Assembly (NCBI GenBank): GCA_029339195.1
Contig: JAPTJF010000235.1
Span: 30,214-94,213 of the forward strand
Source: Micractinium sp. NFX-FRZ
Lineage: Eukaryota; Chlorophyta; Trebouxiophyceae; Chlorellales; Chlorellaceae
DNA: 64,000 nucleotides
Reading direction: 5' to 3'
Below the pieces are notes generated by a model. It worked only from the letters and a program-made list of their open reading frames with translations, did not search any database and was not told the DNA's origin. A program made the position numbers and the translations under genes. The stretch's first letter is position 1. Each line of letters starts with the position of its first letter. Below are positions 24,501 through 37,500 of this stretch, one piece after another.

Positions 24501-27500
24501 GCGCGTGCCTGGCAGGCGTTGCGTCAGAGACAGCGGCACATGCCGAGGCACAGCAGGGTAGCGGAAAGGCATGATGGGGCACATTCTGGGGAGACGGGAC
24601 GCGAGGCCAAGGGGAGGCTGCCTGCTGCCCAGCCCACAGGAGCAACATGGGGGGAACAACGCAGCGCATCACAGCTGCAACATTGCACCACAGCACAGCC
24701 AGCACAGCACAGTAGAGCACAGCACAGAACAGGACAACAGTTGCACAGCACAGCAAACGCCTTGGCCTCCACTGCCGACAACGGCACAGCATAGTGATGC
24801 ACAGCATACCTTCCCACAGCAGCGCACAGCATGGAACATCCACTCACCGCAGGAACTCCTTGGCCTCCACTGCCCACGCCTCCGGCTGGCGTTCCCGCGT
24901 GCCCATGCGGGGCGTGCGGATGCTGCTCAGGTTGATGCGGCGCTCAGTGCCTGCTGGTAAGATATAGGGACGGGGAAGGGGCGTGAAGTGGGCAGAGCTC
25001 AGGTCAGTGAAAAGCAAGGCGTAATATGGCGCTCCACGCCAGAAACAGTACAACGCAGGCACATATCAGTTACTTGAGCTGCCAGAGCATGCTCTTGCCC
25101 GGTTGCGTTCTTCCCTCGCTTCTTGACCCCTGCCCTTCCTTGGGCACCGCGTTGCCTCACCCAAGCCAGCCATCACCCCCTAGAAAGCCAGCCAGCCCAC
25201 CCACCCGAGGCCTTGTCCTTGACAACCAGGCAGTCGCCGCTCACGACCTCAATCACCGTGCCCGTGAACTTGTCGCTGCAGCCAGGTGGGAAGAGCAGGG
25301 GGGCACCCGCAGCAGGCATGTGAGTGGGGCGAGCGGGAGCGGAGCGGGAGCACATGTAAGCAGCACGCACAGCCCGCAGCCAGGTGCACTGGGTGGCAGC
25401 AGCAGCATTGGCACCAGCAGCAGCACTGCCATTGCACAATCACTCGTGCACACACACACACAACACTGTTCCCTGGCAGCCCTTTTGCACACACACACAC
25501 ACACCTGAGCTTGGCAGAGTTGCCGGTCTGGGGCACGTGATTGTGCCACATGCCCACCTTGGCCTGCTTGGCGGCGCGCTCTGCACGCAGGGGAAGTGCA
25601 GGCAGCGGGCCAAGCGATCGCTGTCAACATCACACAGACTGGCGCAGTGCAGGGGAATGCTGAGGACACGGCGTCGCCGCCCACAAAGGAACATGCACGC
25701 AGGGTTTTCAAAGCGGGTGCATGCACAGTGCTGCCCACATTGCTGCCACATTGGGTCAAGAGGCGCTCGTCATTCAGCTTTGCTCACCCAGCTCGCGCAG
25801 CTTGAACGCCCCTGTGGTCATCATGTTAAGGCCCCACTCAGCGGTGCGGCCCAGGCCAGACCGCACCAGGGCAGCGCCCAGGTCGGTCTCCACTGCGGGG
25901 GCGGCGGCGCCCTCAGCGGCGGGCTTGGCGGGCGCGGGGGGCGGCGGGAACTGCACGCTGCCCACCAGCACGCCAAACTGCCGCCCGGGGAAGGAGAGGG
26001 AGGGGAGAAAGATGAGGGAGTGAGATGTCAAGAGTGGTGCGTAAATGCAAGCCGCCACACCAATGCTCAACACCAAACACGAAACACGCATGCCCTCTCC
26101 AGGCCCCCGATTTCGATCACCGCTCCTGCTGCTATGCCAGCCATCAGGCACCACCCACCGCGCCCACCACCGCCGCTGCCGTGAGCCCGCCCTTGGTGCC
26201 TACCTGGCTCACGCCCTCCAGAATGACCTTCACCTCCTTGTTCAGGGTGCGGACCTCCGTGAAGAAGCGGGCCTCACGCGCAAACGCCTCTGGCTGCCCC
26301 TCCGCCGCCGCAGACTGGCTGGTGCCGGCTGCCACGAGCGCGGCAGCAGAGCCAGCCGCGGGCCCCGCCGGGGCCGCCGGGGCGCCGTCCTCGGCAGCTG
26401 CTGCGGGCGCTGCGGGAGCGGCGCTGGGCGGCGGGCGGCGGCCCATGCTGGGGCACTGCACACCCGCCACCATGACGGTAGCGCTCTGCAGGTCCGGCAG
26501 GACGGTGACGCGCAGCGTGCTGCCGCTGTTCACCGCCTCCACGATCGCGTCCACCGGCTTGCCCTTGCCCACGCGGGCCACCAGGGCCGCGCCGTCAAAC
26601 TCTGCAGGAAGGGGGCGCCGAAGGGGCAGCGCAACGTAAGGCAGGGGGGACGGGGGTGCATGGCACGCCGGTGAAGGGTGGGCAGGGTGTTTGGCACGCC
26701 TGCTGCGGCATCAGTGCTCGCTCAATTCTCAATGTGGCGAAGTAGCCATCCCCTATCCATCCCCTGTCCCCGCCGGCTAAGCTTCCATGGCTTTCTTGTG
26801 GCTGGCCGGCTGGCACCTCCTGCAGCTGCCGCCCAGCACCACCACCCCGCCTGTGCAGCGCCGCACGCACCGTCGGCAGTCAGCACGTCGCGCACAGCAC
26901 CCGCCAGCACATCCTTGTCCTTCGTGTGCACCCCAAGGTTCTTGGCCTCGGCATCAGCCATTGCCTTGGCCAGGTCATCGTAGAAGGGGCTCTGCTGCCC
27001 GCCGGGCGTGCGCACCTGCCGGGGTGAGTGTGTGGCCGGGAGCCAACAAAGGAGGGCAGTGAGCAGTGCCCCAGTGCATTCAGCAGCACTCCCAGAAACC
27101 ACAGCTGCAGCAGCGTGTCAGCAGCTTCCTCGCAGCTGTGCACCCGGTGAGGGCAACAAGGCCCCCAGGGACCCCCCGCACGCACCTTGGCCAGGCCGGC
27201 AGCCACCAGGCTAACGGAAACATTCTCCTTGTCGTTCACAAAGACGCTGCCAAACTCGCGGTTGCCCGCGGCCTCAATGGCGTAGTCGATGCGAAACACG
27301 CACGGCTGCGGGGCGGGGCGGGAGGGGCAGGTGAGCTGGGTGCTGTGTGCGCTAGGGGGTTGGGAAGGCGCGGGCACACACGGACAGCGGTTGCTGTGCG
27401 GGCAGTGTGCAAGGGAGAGCATGTGCTGCTGCGGTGTGAATCTGGCGGTGTGAATGAAAGCAAGCAGCACCCACCTTGCCCACGCAGAGCTTGCGCAGGA

Positions 27501-27881
27501 ACTCGCGGGCCTGCCAGGCAAAGGGCTCGTCACGAGTGGAGCCGTCGCGGCGGCCCTGCAGGCGCAAGGGGGCGGGCGGCGGGGGGTGCCGACTTGGGTT
27601 CAGCAACCGGTCTCCCCGCGTCTTCCCTGATACAGATCGTGCCCCCGGTCCCAATTCTAGGTCAGTTAACCCGCGTGGGAGCAGCCGCGCAGGGGCAGGT
27701 GATGGAGGCAACCGGCGGAAGCGCCGGGCTCTCGGGGGTGTGGGAATCTCACCATCTTGGGCGCCTGCACGCTAGACAGGGTCAGGCGCTTCTCGGGGCC
27801 GCCTGGCTTCCCAGCGATCACGATCGTATCACCACTGGGCACCTCCTTGATCACTCCCTTCATCCATCCCGTGAGAGACAT
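18590..27881 (-). CDS. TSN: Tudor staphylococcal nuclease (TSN/SND1 family)
   Basis: The model has 24 exons and encodes 998 residues, the usual length for plant TSN. Exons: 27881..27753, 27555..27475, 27305..27186, 27015..26871, 26601..26204, 25977..25788, 25580..25505, 25275..25205, 24950..24848, 24378..24225, 23969..23891, 23570..23447, 23056..22870, 22590..22537, 22263..22179, 21939..21824, 21527..21381, 21098..21021, 20818..20723, 20382..20317, 19976..19905, 19564..19427, 19120..19001, 18757..18590. Successive SN-like repeats start with [20 protein letters not shown] Tudor core (about 786-838) includes [18 protein letters not shown] and the adjoining GQVRPMP, followed by the split fifth SN repeat ending [12 protein letters not shown] and a Gly/Arg tail. 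In other eukaryotes the family binds and processes RNA in stress granules and stabilises stress mRNAs. It shares a 329-bp upstream gap with the glycosyltransferase gene. Confidence 0.97.
21303..21359. repeat. Minisatellite of a 12-13-bp GGTAAGGT-containing unit in a TSN intron
   Basis: About four to five tandem copies of a CCAAGGTAAGGT-like unit lie in the intron between exons 21527..21381 and 21098..21021. The GTAAG strings are splice-donor-like only on the non-coding strand. Confidence 0.75.
24683..24790. repeat. Low-complexity GCACA/CAGCA-rich stretch in a TSN intron
   Basis: Degenerate pentamer repeats of the ACAGC/GCACA type lie in the intron between exons 24950..24848 and 24378..24225. 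No function is apparent. Confidence 0.55.
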
Positions 27882-28210
27882 CGCGTCGGAGTTCTAAAGC
27901 AGATGGCTTGTCGGTGGGGGGCACAGGCCAGCGGCAGAACAGAACGTGTGTGTGACCGCAAGGAAGGCAGTCGCAAGGCGCCGGGGGGCGGTGATCGAGA
28001 TGCCCCAGAGCACTGTGAGCGTGATGCTGCGAGCGATGGCCCCAAGAAGGCGGTCTTCCGATGTGTCCGCGTGGCCACGCGTGGCCGGGGCGAGCATGAA
28101 GCTGCATCTTGTTTCGGTGGGCCCAATCGCGTGCTGCAATCAACCGCTCAATGCTCACCGTGTCTGCCAAACGCTGTGGGACTCCTTTGCTGACCAGTTT
28201 ATGACGGACA
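27882..28210. promoter_or_regulatory. Probable bidirectional promoter between TSN and the glycosyltransferase gene
   Basis: A 329-bp gap separates two start codons pointing away from each other. It must hold both 5' untranslated regions and core promoters. No TATA-like box was recognised. Confidence 0.5.
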
Positions 28211-29513
28211 ATGCGTTGCAGTCGGGTTCCCCCAGCAGTCTTGGGTTCCCTGTCTTGCAGACTGAGCTGCGTGATTGTGCCTACGCTGCACGCCCAACCA
28301 CCGGCATCACCGCAGCTGCGCCTGCAGGGCCGCTGGCGGCGGCGGCACTTGGCGGCAGGTGCCGACAGGGGTGGGCAGACGCGGGCGGCAGAGTCGCCTG
28401 GCACCGCGGCAGCCGGCTTCCCCAGCCCGGGTGCCAGCAGCAATGCAGCTGGCAGCGTGCTCTTCCTCAGCCCTGTCTGGCCCGAGCGCTCCTCGTCTGC
28501 AGCAGGTAAGGGTGCCAGCAAGGGGCCATCATTGTGGGCGAGCGGGGTGCAATTGGGGTTCCGGCTGGCGCTGCTGCCTGCCGCCGGCATTAGCAATGCC
28601 CTCTCCTCTCTTGCTGGCATACATGCGTTACGCCTATGTGCCGCAGGCGTGCGCACTGCCGACCTCATAGCCTCCTTCCAGCAGCGCGGCTGGGCTGCCG
28701 CCTACGCCTCCCCCTCGGCTCCCAATGAGCACGCCGCGGCCCTGGCGGCGACAGGGGTGGCCACCCATGCGTGCCCGCCCAACCGCGAGCGTGCGCTAGC
28801 GGATGTGCTGGAAGCTGCCCAGCCGACCGCTGTGGTGTTTGACCGCTTCTATGCCGAGGTGGGTGGGTGGGTTCGGCAGTACGGCGGTTCAAATGGGGAT
28901 GGAGAGGCGCTCCCACTCCCAGCAAGCACACGCGGCGACGCCACGTTACCGGGCCTTGCCTCAACCGCCTGGCCTCCCCGCCTGCTTTCACTGCAGGAAG
29001 CTTTCTCCTTTCGGGTGCGGGAGCTGGCACCCCATGCACTACGTATACTCGACATGCAAGACTTCCATGCGCTCAGGGCGTGCCGGCAGCAGGCGGCGGA
29101 GGCCGGCGCTGCGGCGGGCGCGGTGCTGGCCGCCCGTCCGGACGCCACCGCCCCTGAATGCCTTCGAGAGCTAGCAGCCATCCACAGGTGGGGCGGCATG
29201 CCCCACTGTCCAGCTGGCAGGCGACCCCTACACCCCGGGAGTGCCTGCTCAACTTCAGCGCCCTGCCCTGCTGGCCAGCTGTGCATTTGCTGGTTCCCAG
29301 CCCAGCGGTGCATGCGCCAGGCCTCCAGCCCACATCCTGCATCAGTACATCGCACTTGCCATGCATCACCGGCCTGTCTGCCCCCCTCTCCCAGGTCGGA
29401 CCTCACGCTCGTGTGCTCCCCTGTGGAGCTGCAAATGCTGACTCAGCACTACGGCGTGCCCGCCAGCAAGCTCGTCCTAGCGCCCTTCTTCGCACCCCCC
29501 TCGCCCTACGCGC

Positions 29514-29549
<36 letters not shown>

Positions 29550-30700
29550 AAGCAGCAGCGCCAGCGGCAGCAGCAGCCTTGCCACCCTTTCGCGAGCGCC
29601 GGCACTTCTTGATGATCGGCAACTGGCGGCACCCCCCCAACCTGGACTCTGCTCGCTGGGCCGCCACCGAAGTCTGGCCGGCACTGCGGGCGGCGCTTCC
29701 TCCGCAGGAGCGGGCGGGCTGTGAGCTCCACATGTATGGCGCCTACCCGGCGGGGGCCGCCCAGCAGCTGCACCGCCCGGTGAGCTGGCTGGCAGGCATG
29801 CGGGGTGCGGTGCTGCTGCCGGGGCTAGGGGTGCAGTGCATTTTGTTGGTGGCGGGTACAGCATCCTCTCTGAGGCCAGCACGGACCGCGGTCGTAAAAG
29901 TCTGGTCTCGGCGCTGCATTCTCACGCCGCAGGCTGATGCCTACTTCCTCGGCCGGCGAAGCATGCTGCTTTTGTGGGAGGGCGCCTTCGACCACGCCCC
30001 ACCTACCCCGCCCCGCCCCCACCCATTTTGTGTGCACACCTCCCGTGCAGAAGGAGGGCGTGCACATGAAGGGGTTTGCACCCAGCCTGGACCTGATGCT
30101 CACCTACCGCCTGCTGCTGGCGCCCTTGCGATACGGGGCAGGGCTGAAGGGGAAGGTGAGGAAGGAGGGGCGGGGCTGCAGTGGCAGGGGCCCGGCTGAA
30201 GTACAGAAGTGAGGTGGCAGGGGTGGGGGAAGGGCTTGGGGGCCAAGGAGTTGAGCTGGAAGGCAAAGCATGCAGGGCGTGCAGGACTTGAGGCGAGAAA
30301 GTCGCCAGCATGGCAGAAACGGAATGCCGTCCTGGCGACTGGGCGGGAGAGGATGGGATGGGGCAGTGGCGGCAGCTGGCGATTCGCAGGCCAAGCCGAC
30401 TGGCTCTGCCCGTCCTCACACCACCCTCCCTGCTCTCTGAGCTCTCTGTTCTGCTTCTCGCCACCAGACATGTTGCCTCCGCTCTCACTCTTCCTGGCTA
30501 CTCATCATGCTTCCCCCACAGGTGGTGGACGCCTGGTGGCACGGCCTACCGGTGGTCACCACCCCTCTTGGCGCCGAAGGCATGACAGCAGTGGACGGGC
30601 ATGTAGATACGGCCAGCTTAGGGGCAGCAGCAACGAGTGCCGGCGTCGCGGCAGACCCAGAAGCAGAAGGGTATGTGTGGCAGTTGGGAGGCAACCTCGC

Positions 30701-30734
<34 letters not shown>

Positions 30735-31118
30735 GGTGGCAGCGACAGTGGCAGCACTGCAGCGCAGGGCGAGTGGGGCGGCCTGTGCGGGGCCAGCAGC
30801 CCAGCCACCCTGGCCGCAGCCGCCGCGCTGCTGTACTCCGACGAGCGCCTGTGGCAGCACTGCCAGCAGCGCGGCTTTCAGCTGCTGCAGCTACTGTACG
30901 ACCAGGAGCGTAACCTAGGGCACGTGCACACCGCGGTGGCGGCGGCGGCTGCGGACCTTGAGGAGCGGCGGCGGCACGACTATGTGGGGGCCATGCTGTG
31001 GTCACAGCAGCTGCGAGCCACAGAATTCTTCTCACGCTGGATTGAGCTCAAGGAGGGGCTGAAGCAGGCAGGCAGCGGTGGCGGCGGCAGCAGCAGTGGC
31101 GACGCTGCAGGGCAGTGA
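28211..31118 (+). CDS. GT-B type glycosyltransferase (GT4-like, group 1)
   Basis: Six exons: 28211..28505, 28647..28858, 28997..29187, 29395..29779, 30051..30155, 30522..31118, giving 594 residues. After an Arg/Ala-rich leader of about 80 residues (a possible organelle transit peptide), VLFLSPVWPE and RTADLIASFQQRGW start the N-terminal Rossmann half. The C-terminal half has HFLMIGNWRHPPN, ELHMYGAYP and the donor-site signature APLRYGAGLKGKVVDAWWHG followed by LPVVTTPLGAEGM, characteristic of group 1 glycosyltransferases. A Ser/Gly-rich insertion sits at about 455-490. The nucleotide sugar and acceptor cannot be told. The start at 28211 is the first ATG in frame; an upstream 5' exon cannot be excluded. 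Confidence 0.85.
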
Positions 31119-31614
31119 ACATTTGAGGCGCGGCAACGTGCTGGCTGCGGCGCTGGCTGGGCAGTTTGCAGCTGGGCAATGGCAATGGCAGCGGCTGTGT
31201 GCTTGCCGCCTCTAGCTTGTCTCGGTTTTTTTGCGTTTGACTTCGGCCGGGTTGCAGGAGCGTTTGCTCATTAAACAGACGAATGCCATGGCAGAAGGAG
31301 CGGGCAGGGCAAGTGTGTGTGCTTGCAGATGGGGGCAGGTGAGGGTGTGGATCCAGGTAGTGTGATGGGTGGTGTGAGTACATGAAATGATGACTTTTAG
31401 AGTCCGTAGGGCGGGCAGGACACGTGCTCATACATGATTGGTGTAGCAGGTGTGAGAGGGGGGTATGCCATTAAGTCGAGCAAGAGGCTTGACAGCCCTC
31501 GTGAGTTGGCTTACGGTAGCTGCTGAGTGAACGAGTACATGAGACAAAGAGGTGTGCGGGATTCAAAATGCCTGCCAGAGCCAAGGTCCAATCTGGGTAC
31601 AGGCCTACTACACC
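31119..31614. other. Convergent intergenic region
   Basis: Shared 3' flank of the glycosyltransferase (plus) and the membrane-protein gene (minus). No exon or clear poly(A) signal was seen. Confidence 0.5.
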
Positions 31615-33478
31615 TCACATGCCGTGCACAAGGCAGCACACAGCCCACAGCGTGAGAACGAGCACAAACCAGCGCACACCCAGCGGTGGCAGCGCATCCA
31701 AGGGTCGTCCGTGCTGAGCTTCCTGCATTGAGGCCTCTTGCTCAGCATCGGTGGCGCCACTGCCTGCCGACTTCCACAGAAGCAGGCTCAGCCAGGCCTG
31801 CAGCCTCCCCTCCCAGCGGGCAGTGGTGCTGCGTTGCGCCTGCTGCCGGTCACCAGGGTCCGCCACGGCTGCATAGCTGCCTGCTGCGGCATCCCGCCGC
31901 AGCACCGCCAGGAGCAGCAGCGGGAGCAGGAAGGAGTGGAGCGCTGCGCAGAACAGCAGCAGCGCCTCGCACTGCTGCTCAGTACCTGCGGGGTGTGCCG
32001 TGGTGTGGGGCAGAGAAGCAGCACGGCGAGGCATGGGCACACCTGAGCTGTGCCCCTGAGCGGTTTGACGGGCTTGAAGCACACTGCTGCAGCACACAAG
32101 CGTTGGAGCAGCGCGCAGCACACCACCCGCCGTCTCTGCCCCACTACAACGCGCCACGGCGCGGCATGTGACCGCAGGCCCCGTCCACGCACCGCCATGT
32201 GCTGAGGAGGACATTGGCACGCTGTGCACGGCTCCGTACAGGAAGCTCAGCAGGGAGGCAGCAAAGGCTGCAGGGAGGCAGATGGGAGACGGTCGGGAGG
32301 AGCACTCAGCTGGCGCCGGATGGGCCGGTGCATTGAACCTGCCCAGCGCCCCTCCAAAAAAAAACTCAAAACCTTACCCCGTAACTTAAAAGCGCAACCT
32401 TGGCATTGCAGCGCTCCGTCCCACCCCCCTGGCCCCCTCAGTGGCTGCACTCGCCTGTGCGGCGCTGCATCTCTGTGTGCCGGAGCACCGCGCTGCGGCA
32501 GAAGCCGGCGTGGCCGACCCGCCACAAGCCCAGGGCTTGCAGCGGGACGGCCAGGTAGAGCGGCGGGCGGAAGGTGATGGGGGCAAACAGCAGGAACGTG
32601 CCCTTGGTTGCCATCCACAGGAAGGCGGCATCCAGCAGGGGACCCACAATCGGCACCTGCAGCGGACAAAGGGCAGTTTTTTGAGGCGCATGGGATGCAT
32701 GCATGCCGTGAGCTAGGGCGATGCCCTGTGCCGCTTGTGCCGGTCATCGTACGCCGGCTGCTGCCCACGCCCAGGCGTCTTCCCTCAGAAAGGGCTGTAA
32801 GTGGGCTCACTTTTGAGGGCTCCGTAATGGGCGGGTCCATCGCTCCCAGAGAGCTGAAGACTGGGTGGCAGTAGCCGCCCAGCAGCAGGGCCAGGCGCAG
32901 CAGCGGGGAGAGGCGGCGGTACGCGGCGGGGGCCCCGCAGCACAGCGCCGCCGTCAGGCAGAGCAGCAGGGAGAAGCGCAGGTTCTGCGCGTTCTCTGCC
33001 GGCGTCAGGCTGCCGTGGTGAGCCAGCTTGGCGGAGTGGCAGGCCATGAGCGCAAAGGCAAGCGGGTAGAGGATCCTGTGGTTAGGAGGGAGGTTGTTTG
33101 GGGGCGTGTGGGGGGGAGAAGGCCCACGACTGGTGGCGCGGTGGTCGAGCGGCCCCAGCGGCACCTGAAGGGGGCACTTGCGGGATTGGGCCGGCACAGT
33201 CTGCCCCTCCGCAACCCTGCCTCCGTTGCAGCAGACTGCTGAACCCACCTGTCGAGATCGAGCTGCACATCCCAGTCGTCTGCCAGGCAGCTGAGCCCTT
33301 GGGCCAAGCGGCAGCGCAGGGAGCGGCAGGCTGCCAGCGGCAAGCGGGGCAGCGGCGACGGCGGCCGCAGTATCCCGGCCATGGCCACCCCCTGTACTGG
33401 AGGGCACCCCGGAGCCCTCCCCGCGCTCCTTGTCGAGCCTTCGTAGGAGGCAAGCTCGGCTGCAGGTGCTCGGAACAT
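31615..33478 (-). CDS. Unknown polytopic membrane protein
   Basis: Five exons: 33478..33249, 33075..32811, 32656..32455, 32267..32193, 31985..31615, giving 380 residues. An N-terminal soluble part of about 77 residues is followed by roughly seven hydrophobic segments. These include ILYPLAFALMA, FSLLLCLTAALCCGAP, LRLALLLGGYC, FLWMATKGTFLLFAPITF, ALLLFCAALHSFLLPLLLLA and, at the extreme C-terminus, VRWFVLVLTLWAVCCLVHGM. The intron after 32455 uses a GC donor (ACAG|GCGAGT). I do not recognise a family and no transporter signature is visible. An internal Met 32 codons in (MAGILRPP) could be the true start. It converges with the glycosyltransferase gene. Confidence 0.75.
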
Positions 33479-34527
33479 GAAAAACTCGCGTCACCGGACA
33501 CCGGCAAACGCGGGCTGTTTGGTCTACAGGTGGTTAGGGAGAGCAGCTATGGTAAAATGCTGGTGCTGCATACCCTGCAAGGCGCCGACCGGCGCTACCG
33601 CTCGGACTTGGATCAAAACGGGTCGCCAAAGGGTGTCGGGTTTTCACCAGAGGCGGAGGTAGTTGCAAAAATGTGCTAGAATGTGGAGTAAAGCGTGCGT
33701 GAGAGAAGAGGCACTGCCACGTGAGGCCACATGACTGGCGCCGCCATGCAGTGCGCGCGAGGCCGCCTGGCCGCCATGAGTGGGTGTGCCAAGAACCTCA
33801 AGCTGAGCATGTCACCAGTACTGCATTGCCGGCATGGGGGCGACTTCATGCACAGCCTGAAAGCAACGCAGCCCAGGCCACGGTCTGCCGGCCCGTTGAC
33901 ATCTGCCGCTGCTTACACAGCACGGAAGGCAGGCTCCCTGCAACTTGCACAGGCACCTGCTGCCGCCACTGCTTTTTACTGGCTTTTTACAGGCTAACTT
34001 ACAGTTGTGTTGCAAAGAGATCGTCCCTGAGCAACATACGAACGCCAGCACCTTCAAGAGCCCAAGTAAATCCACAGTAGTAAGCAGAGTGAGCAGCCCA
34101 ACCATGCAGGGCTGGCTTGTGGATTGGCTCTCTCAAACAGAAGACTCTGAGTGGTACACGCGCGAACAGGCGGGCGTTGACGGGCGAGGTGAGGCAGCAA
34201 GGCCGGCAGGGTGGCAACGATGTCTGATGAAGGGTGCGCGGCAAAGCAGGAGAATAAACACGCAGCGCAACAGGACAGGCAGAGGCGCGCTGTGCGTGGG
34301 CAGGCCCAGCCACGTCAGCGTGGCAGCCAGTCAGGGGCAGGGGTGCACTCTCACAGGCTGTGAGATGGGGATGCCTGGGGACGCCTTGGGGCGGCCCCAT
34401 CCAGGGCCCAGATGCATCTTCCGGGGATAAGAGACTCTGTTGAGATGTCGACCTCACCAGGCATGTCAGCCGGGCAGACAGGCAGGCCTGTGGCCAAGCC
34501 GTGCCAGCTGGCTAATTCCGCCTCATT
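33479..34527. other. Intergenic region with the 3' end of the cysteine-rich gene
   Basis: No exon is supported on either strand. The upper part should be the 3' untranslated region of the cysteine-rich gene, which has minus-strand TGTAA motifs at 34003..33999 and 33991..33987. The lower part is the promoter side of the membrane-protein gene. Confidence 0.55.
33999..34003 (-). terminator. Putative TGTAA polyadenylation signal of the cysteine-rich gene
   Basis: TTACA on the plus strand, about 525 nt past the stop at 34528. A second copy lies 12 bp further on at 33991..33987. Confidence 0.45.
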
Positions 34528-37500
34528 TCATTTGAAGACAGCCTGGCAGGTGGAGCCGAACGAGGGGTCGAAGGGGTTGAGCAGCTTGCACTCAAAGCCG
34601 CTGCAGCACGGCTTCGCTCCCGGCGTGCCGCACGCCTGCGTAACTCCAAGGCACAAGGCCTACATCCATGAGGCGGGGGGGAGGCAGGGGGCGTTGAGGG
34701 CGCACTACATACGAGGAGAGATAAACACACGCACGGCGAGGTGGCGTCGGGGCCTTCGGGCTGGACTGAATCACACAGAGAGAAGGGGGGGATGTGACAC
34801 AGGGCAGTAAGGGGTTGGGCTTGGTGCCGTGAGGGGCCCAGAAAGAGCAAGGGGTGGTGCGGGGCTCTTGGATGACGGCCCGCTTGCTTGGCGGACGTGG
34901 GGGCAGGGTGGGGCCATGCTGGGGGCAGGCAGGGGCAGCACGGGATGAGAGAGAATGGCCGCGTAGGCTGTGGAGTGCACCAACCATGAATCAGGCACGC
35001 AATGTGGAACAACATGCCGCTTCACCTCACACAGCAGCAACAGCAGCAGCGGCAGCAGCGGCAGCGCTAGCGGCAGCAGCGGCAGCTGGAGCAGTGGCAG
35101 CGGCAGCAGGTGGCCGCGGCAGCAGCGCCGCCAGCCAGCGCAGGAGCGGCAGCGGTTACCGGTGGAGGCGGGGGGCTGGGGCAGCTGGTGCATTCGAACT
35201 CGGCAGTGAGGATGTTGGTGACGGTGCAGCAGCCGCTGCAGCAGGGCAGGAGCTGCACGTTGCCGATGCCGATGTTGCCGGGGAAGCAGACCTCCGTGTT
35301 GAGAGCGCACGTCTGCAGGGTCATGGCGGGGGAGACGAGAGGGCACAGTTGGACGTGGGGAGGAGGGGCACGCGGGCACAGTTGAAGGGGGGAGGAGGGG
35401 CAAGCGGATGAGGAGGGTGGCCAGGCCAGGGCTGCATGTGTGAACTCGTTGCAGCTGCCTGGGTGTTGCTTCAAGGGGGGCAGGCTTGTGAAGGTCTGTG
35501 AATGGAGGAGGGGTGGGTGCTGCAGGGAGCCGGAGCGCGGCAAAAGGCGAGCTGTGTGTGCCTGCCGGGGGATGAGTGTAGGTTGCCTTTAAATTGCCGG
35601 AAAGGCACCCAGAGGGTCATAACACCGCAGCAGGGGAGGGGCCCGCGGCGCCTGGCTGGCGTGTGGTCAACTCATGGCATGGCACGCAGGGACGCACCTT
35701 GGGCGGTGGGGGTGGCGACGGGGGCGCGGGCGGACTGGGCGGCGGGGATGGTGGCAAGGGGGGCGAGGGGGGCAGGGGAGGGGGAGGGGAGGGCTTGGGG
35801 GGAGGCGGGGGCGGGGAAGGGGGTGGAGTGCCGCAGTGTGTGCTGGCAGCGCACTCTGAGATGGAGACGCGGCAGCAGCCGGAGCAGCACTTGATGACGT
35901 CATCTGCCTTGCACGGCCGGGTGTTGGCCTTGCAGGTCTGCAGGCACGTGGTGGGGTGCAGGGAGTGGGGTGACTCAGGGGTGACCTGGGGACACAGCAC
36001 GGCGGCTGCCAAAGGAATGGGTTGTGCGGCTGTCACGCACACGCAATGCACGACACGCAGAAGCACGGGACATGGCACGAATGGCCCATGCACAGCAGCG
36101 CTCCTTGCAAATGGCAGCTGGCGCCAGCAGAGCACGGGTGCTGTCAGCGCCGCGCCAAAACAGCGTGCCAAAACAGTAGGCTTCCCGCCTGCAGCCAAGC
36201 CTGCAGCCAAGCATGCGGCAGGCAAGCTGGACCGGGGCGGCAAGAACCAGTGCAGCCTGTTTCTCTGCGACGGTGCGCACCGGAGGAGGGGGCGGGTATG
36301 GGGGCGGCGGGGGGCTGGGGCAGGCGGTGCATTTGCCGCTGGTGCAGCAGCCGCAGCAGGGGGTGGCGTCGCCGGATGCACACGTGTCGGCCTCCTCCTT
36401 GCAGCCCTGCGCGGGTCAGGTAAGCAGGGGAGGGGGGGTTGAGCGTGCGACTGGGGGCAAGGCCGTCGGCACCGCAGCATCTGCCCAAGAGTTGTGCTGT
36501 GCACGGCGTGTGGTCGCCACCACCGAGGCAAGGCAAAGCAAGGTCTCGAGTCTAATGCACATGTGTCTCAGCAGACTGCAGTTGTACATGCGCATGCATG
36601 TGCATTCACATATGCACTCGTACGGACGGCCAAGCAATGCAACAGGCTGCCTGCAGGGCTGCGCACGACAACACACCTGGGGGGGCGGCGGCGGGGGGCT
36701 GGGAGGCGGAGGTGACGGCGTTGGCGGCGGAGGGGGCGGCTTGGGCGGGGAGGGAGGCGGAGACTGGCACTTACCGGCGAGTGAGCAGACATCGTTTGCG
36801 CAGCAGCCGGAGCAGCAAGGGATGGCATCACCCAACTTGCAGTTGCGGGTGTTCTCCCGGCATACCTGCAAGGCAAAAGAGTGCCGGGGAAGAGGGATGT
36901 GGGGGCGTGAGCGGTGCAAGCACTGCGCGGCATCTCTACATTTGAAAGGGCTGCACTGCGTCCTGTGCAGCCTTGGCCTGCTGGTTGCTGCGGTTGCCAC
37001 GCGTGGCGGCAGCAGCCAGACCTTCCATGCAGTGCCCATGCACGGGACTGAGAGATGCCAGGTGCGATCACGGGTGGGGGCTGGGCTGCGGCTGCCGCCC
37101 GCGGCTGTCACTGCCGGGTTTGAGTGTGCTGAGGGCAAGTCTGTGTCGCAAGATTCTTGCCGCGGGAAAACAGACTGGAAGCACAAACAAGCAAGTGCTG
37201 AGGGCAAGCGCGGGCGCACCGGCGGGCTGGGAGGCGGCGGAGGGCTCCGCGGGGATGGCGGGGGCCTGGGAGGCGGCGGGGGCGACTTTGGCTTTGGTGG
37301 CGGGCGGGGGGGAGGGGGCGACGGGCGCGGCGGGGTAGGCGGCGGCGACTTGCAGCCACTGCAGGCCAGAGGATGGCCAGGAAGGGAGCGGGTGAGGCAG
37401 GGGGGGGGGGTGAGCCGACGAGCTGAGCCGACAGGCAGCGTGGCACAGCACGCCTATTTTAAGCAGACGAGGGCAGCTGGGCAGAGGAGCAGCAGCTTGC

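Noticed and set aside
27066..28193. 375-codon plus-strand open frame
   Set aside because: It runs antisense across several well-supported TSN exons and the shared promoter; composition is that of a shadow frame.
29932..29980. Candidate exon (ADAYFLGRRSML) in the glycosyltransferase gene
   Set aside because: No donor keeps frame with the next exon, and joining 29779 to 30051 gives an uninterrupted family-like sequence.
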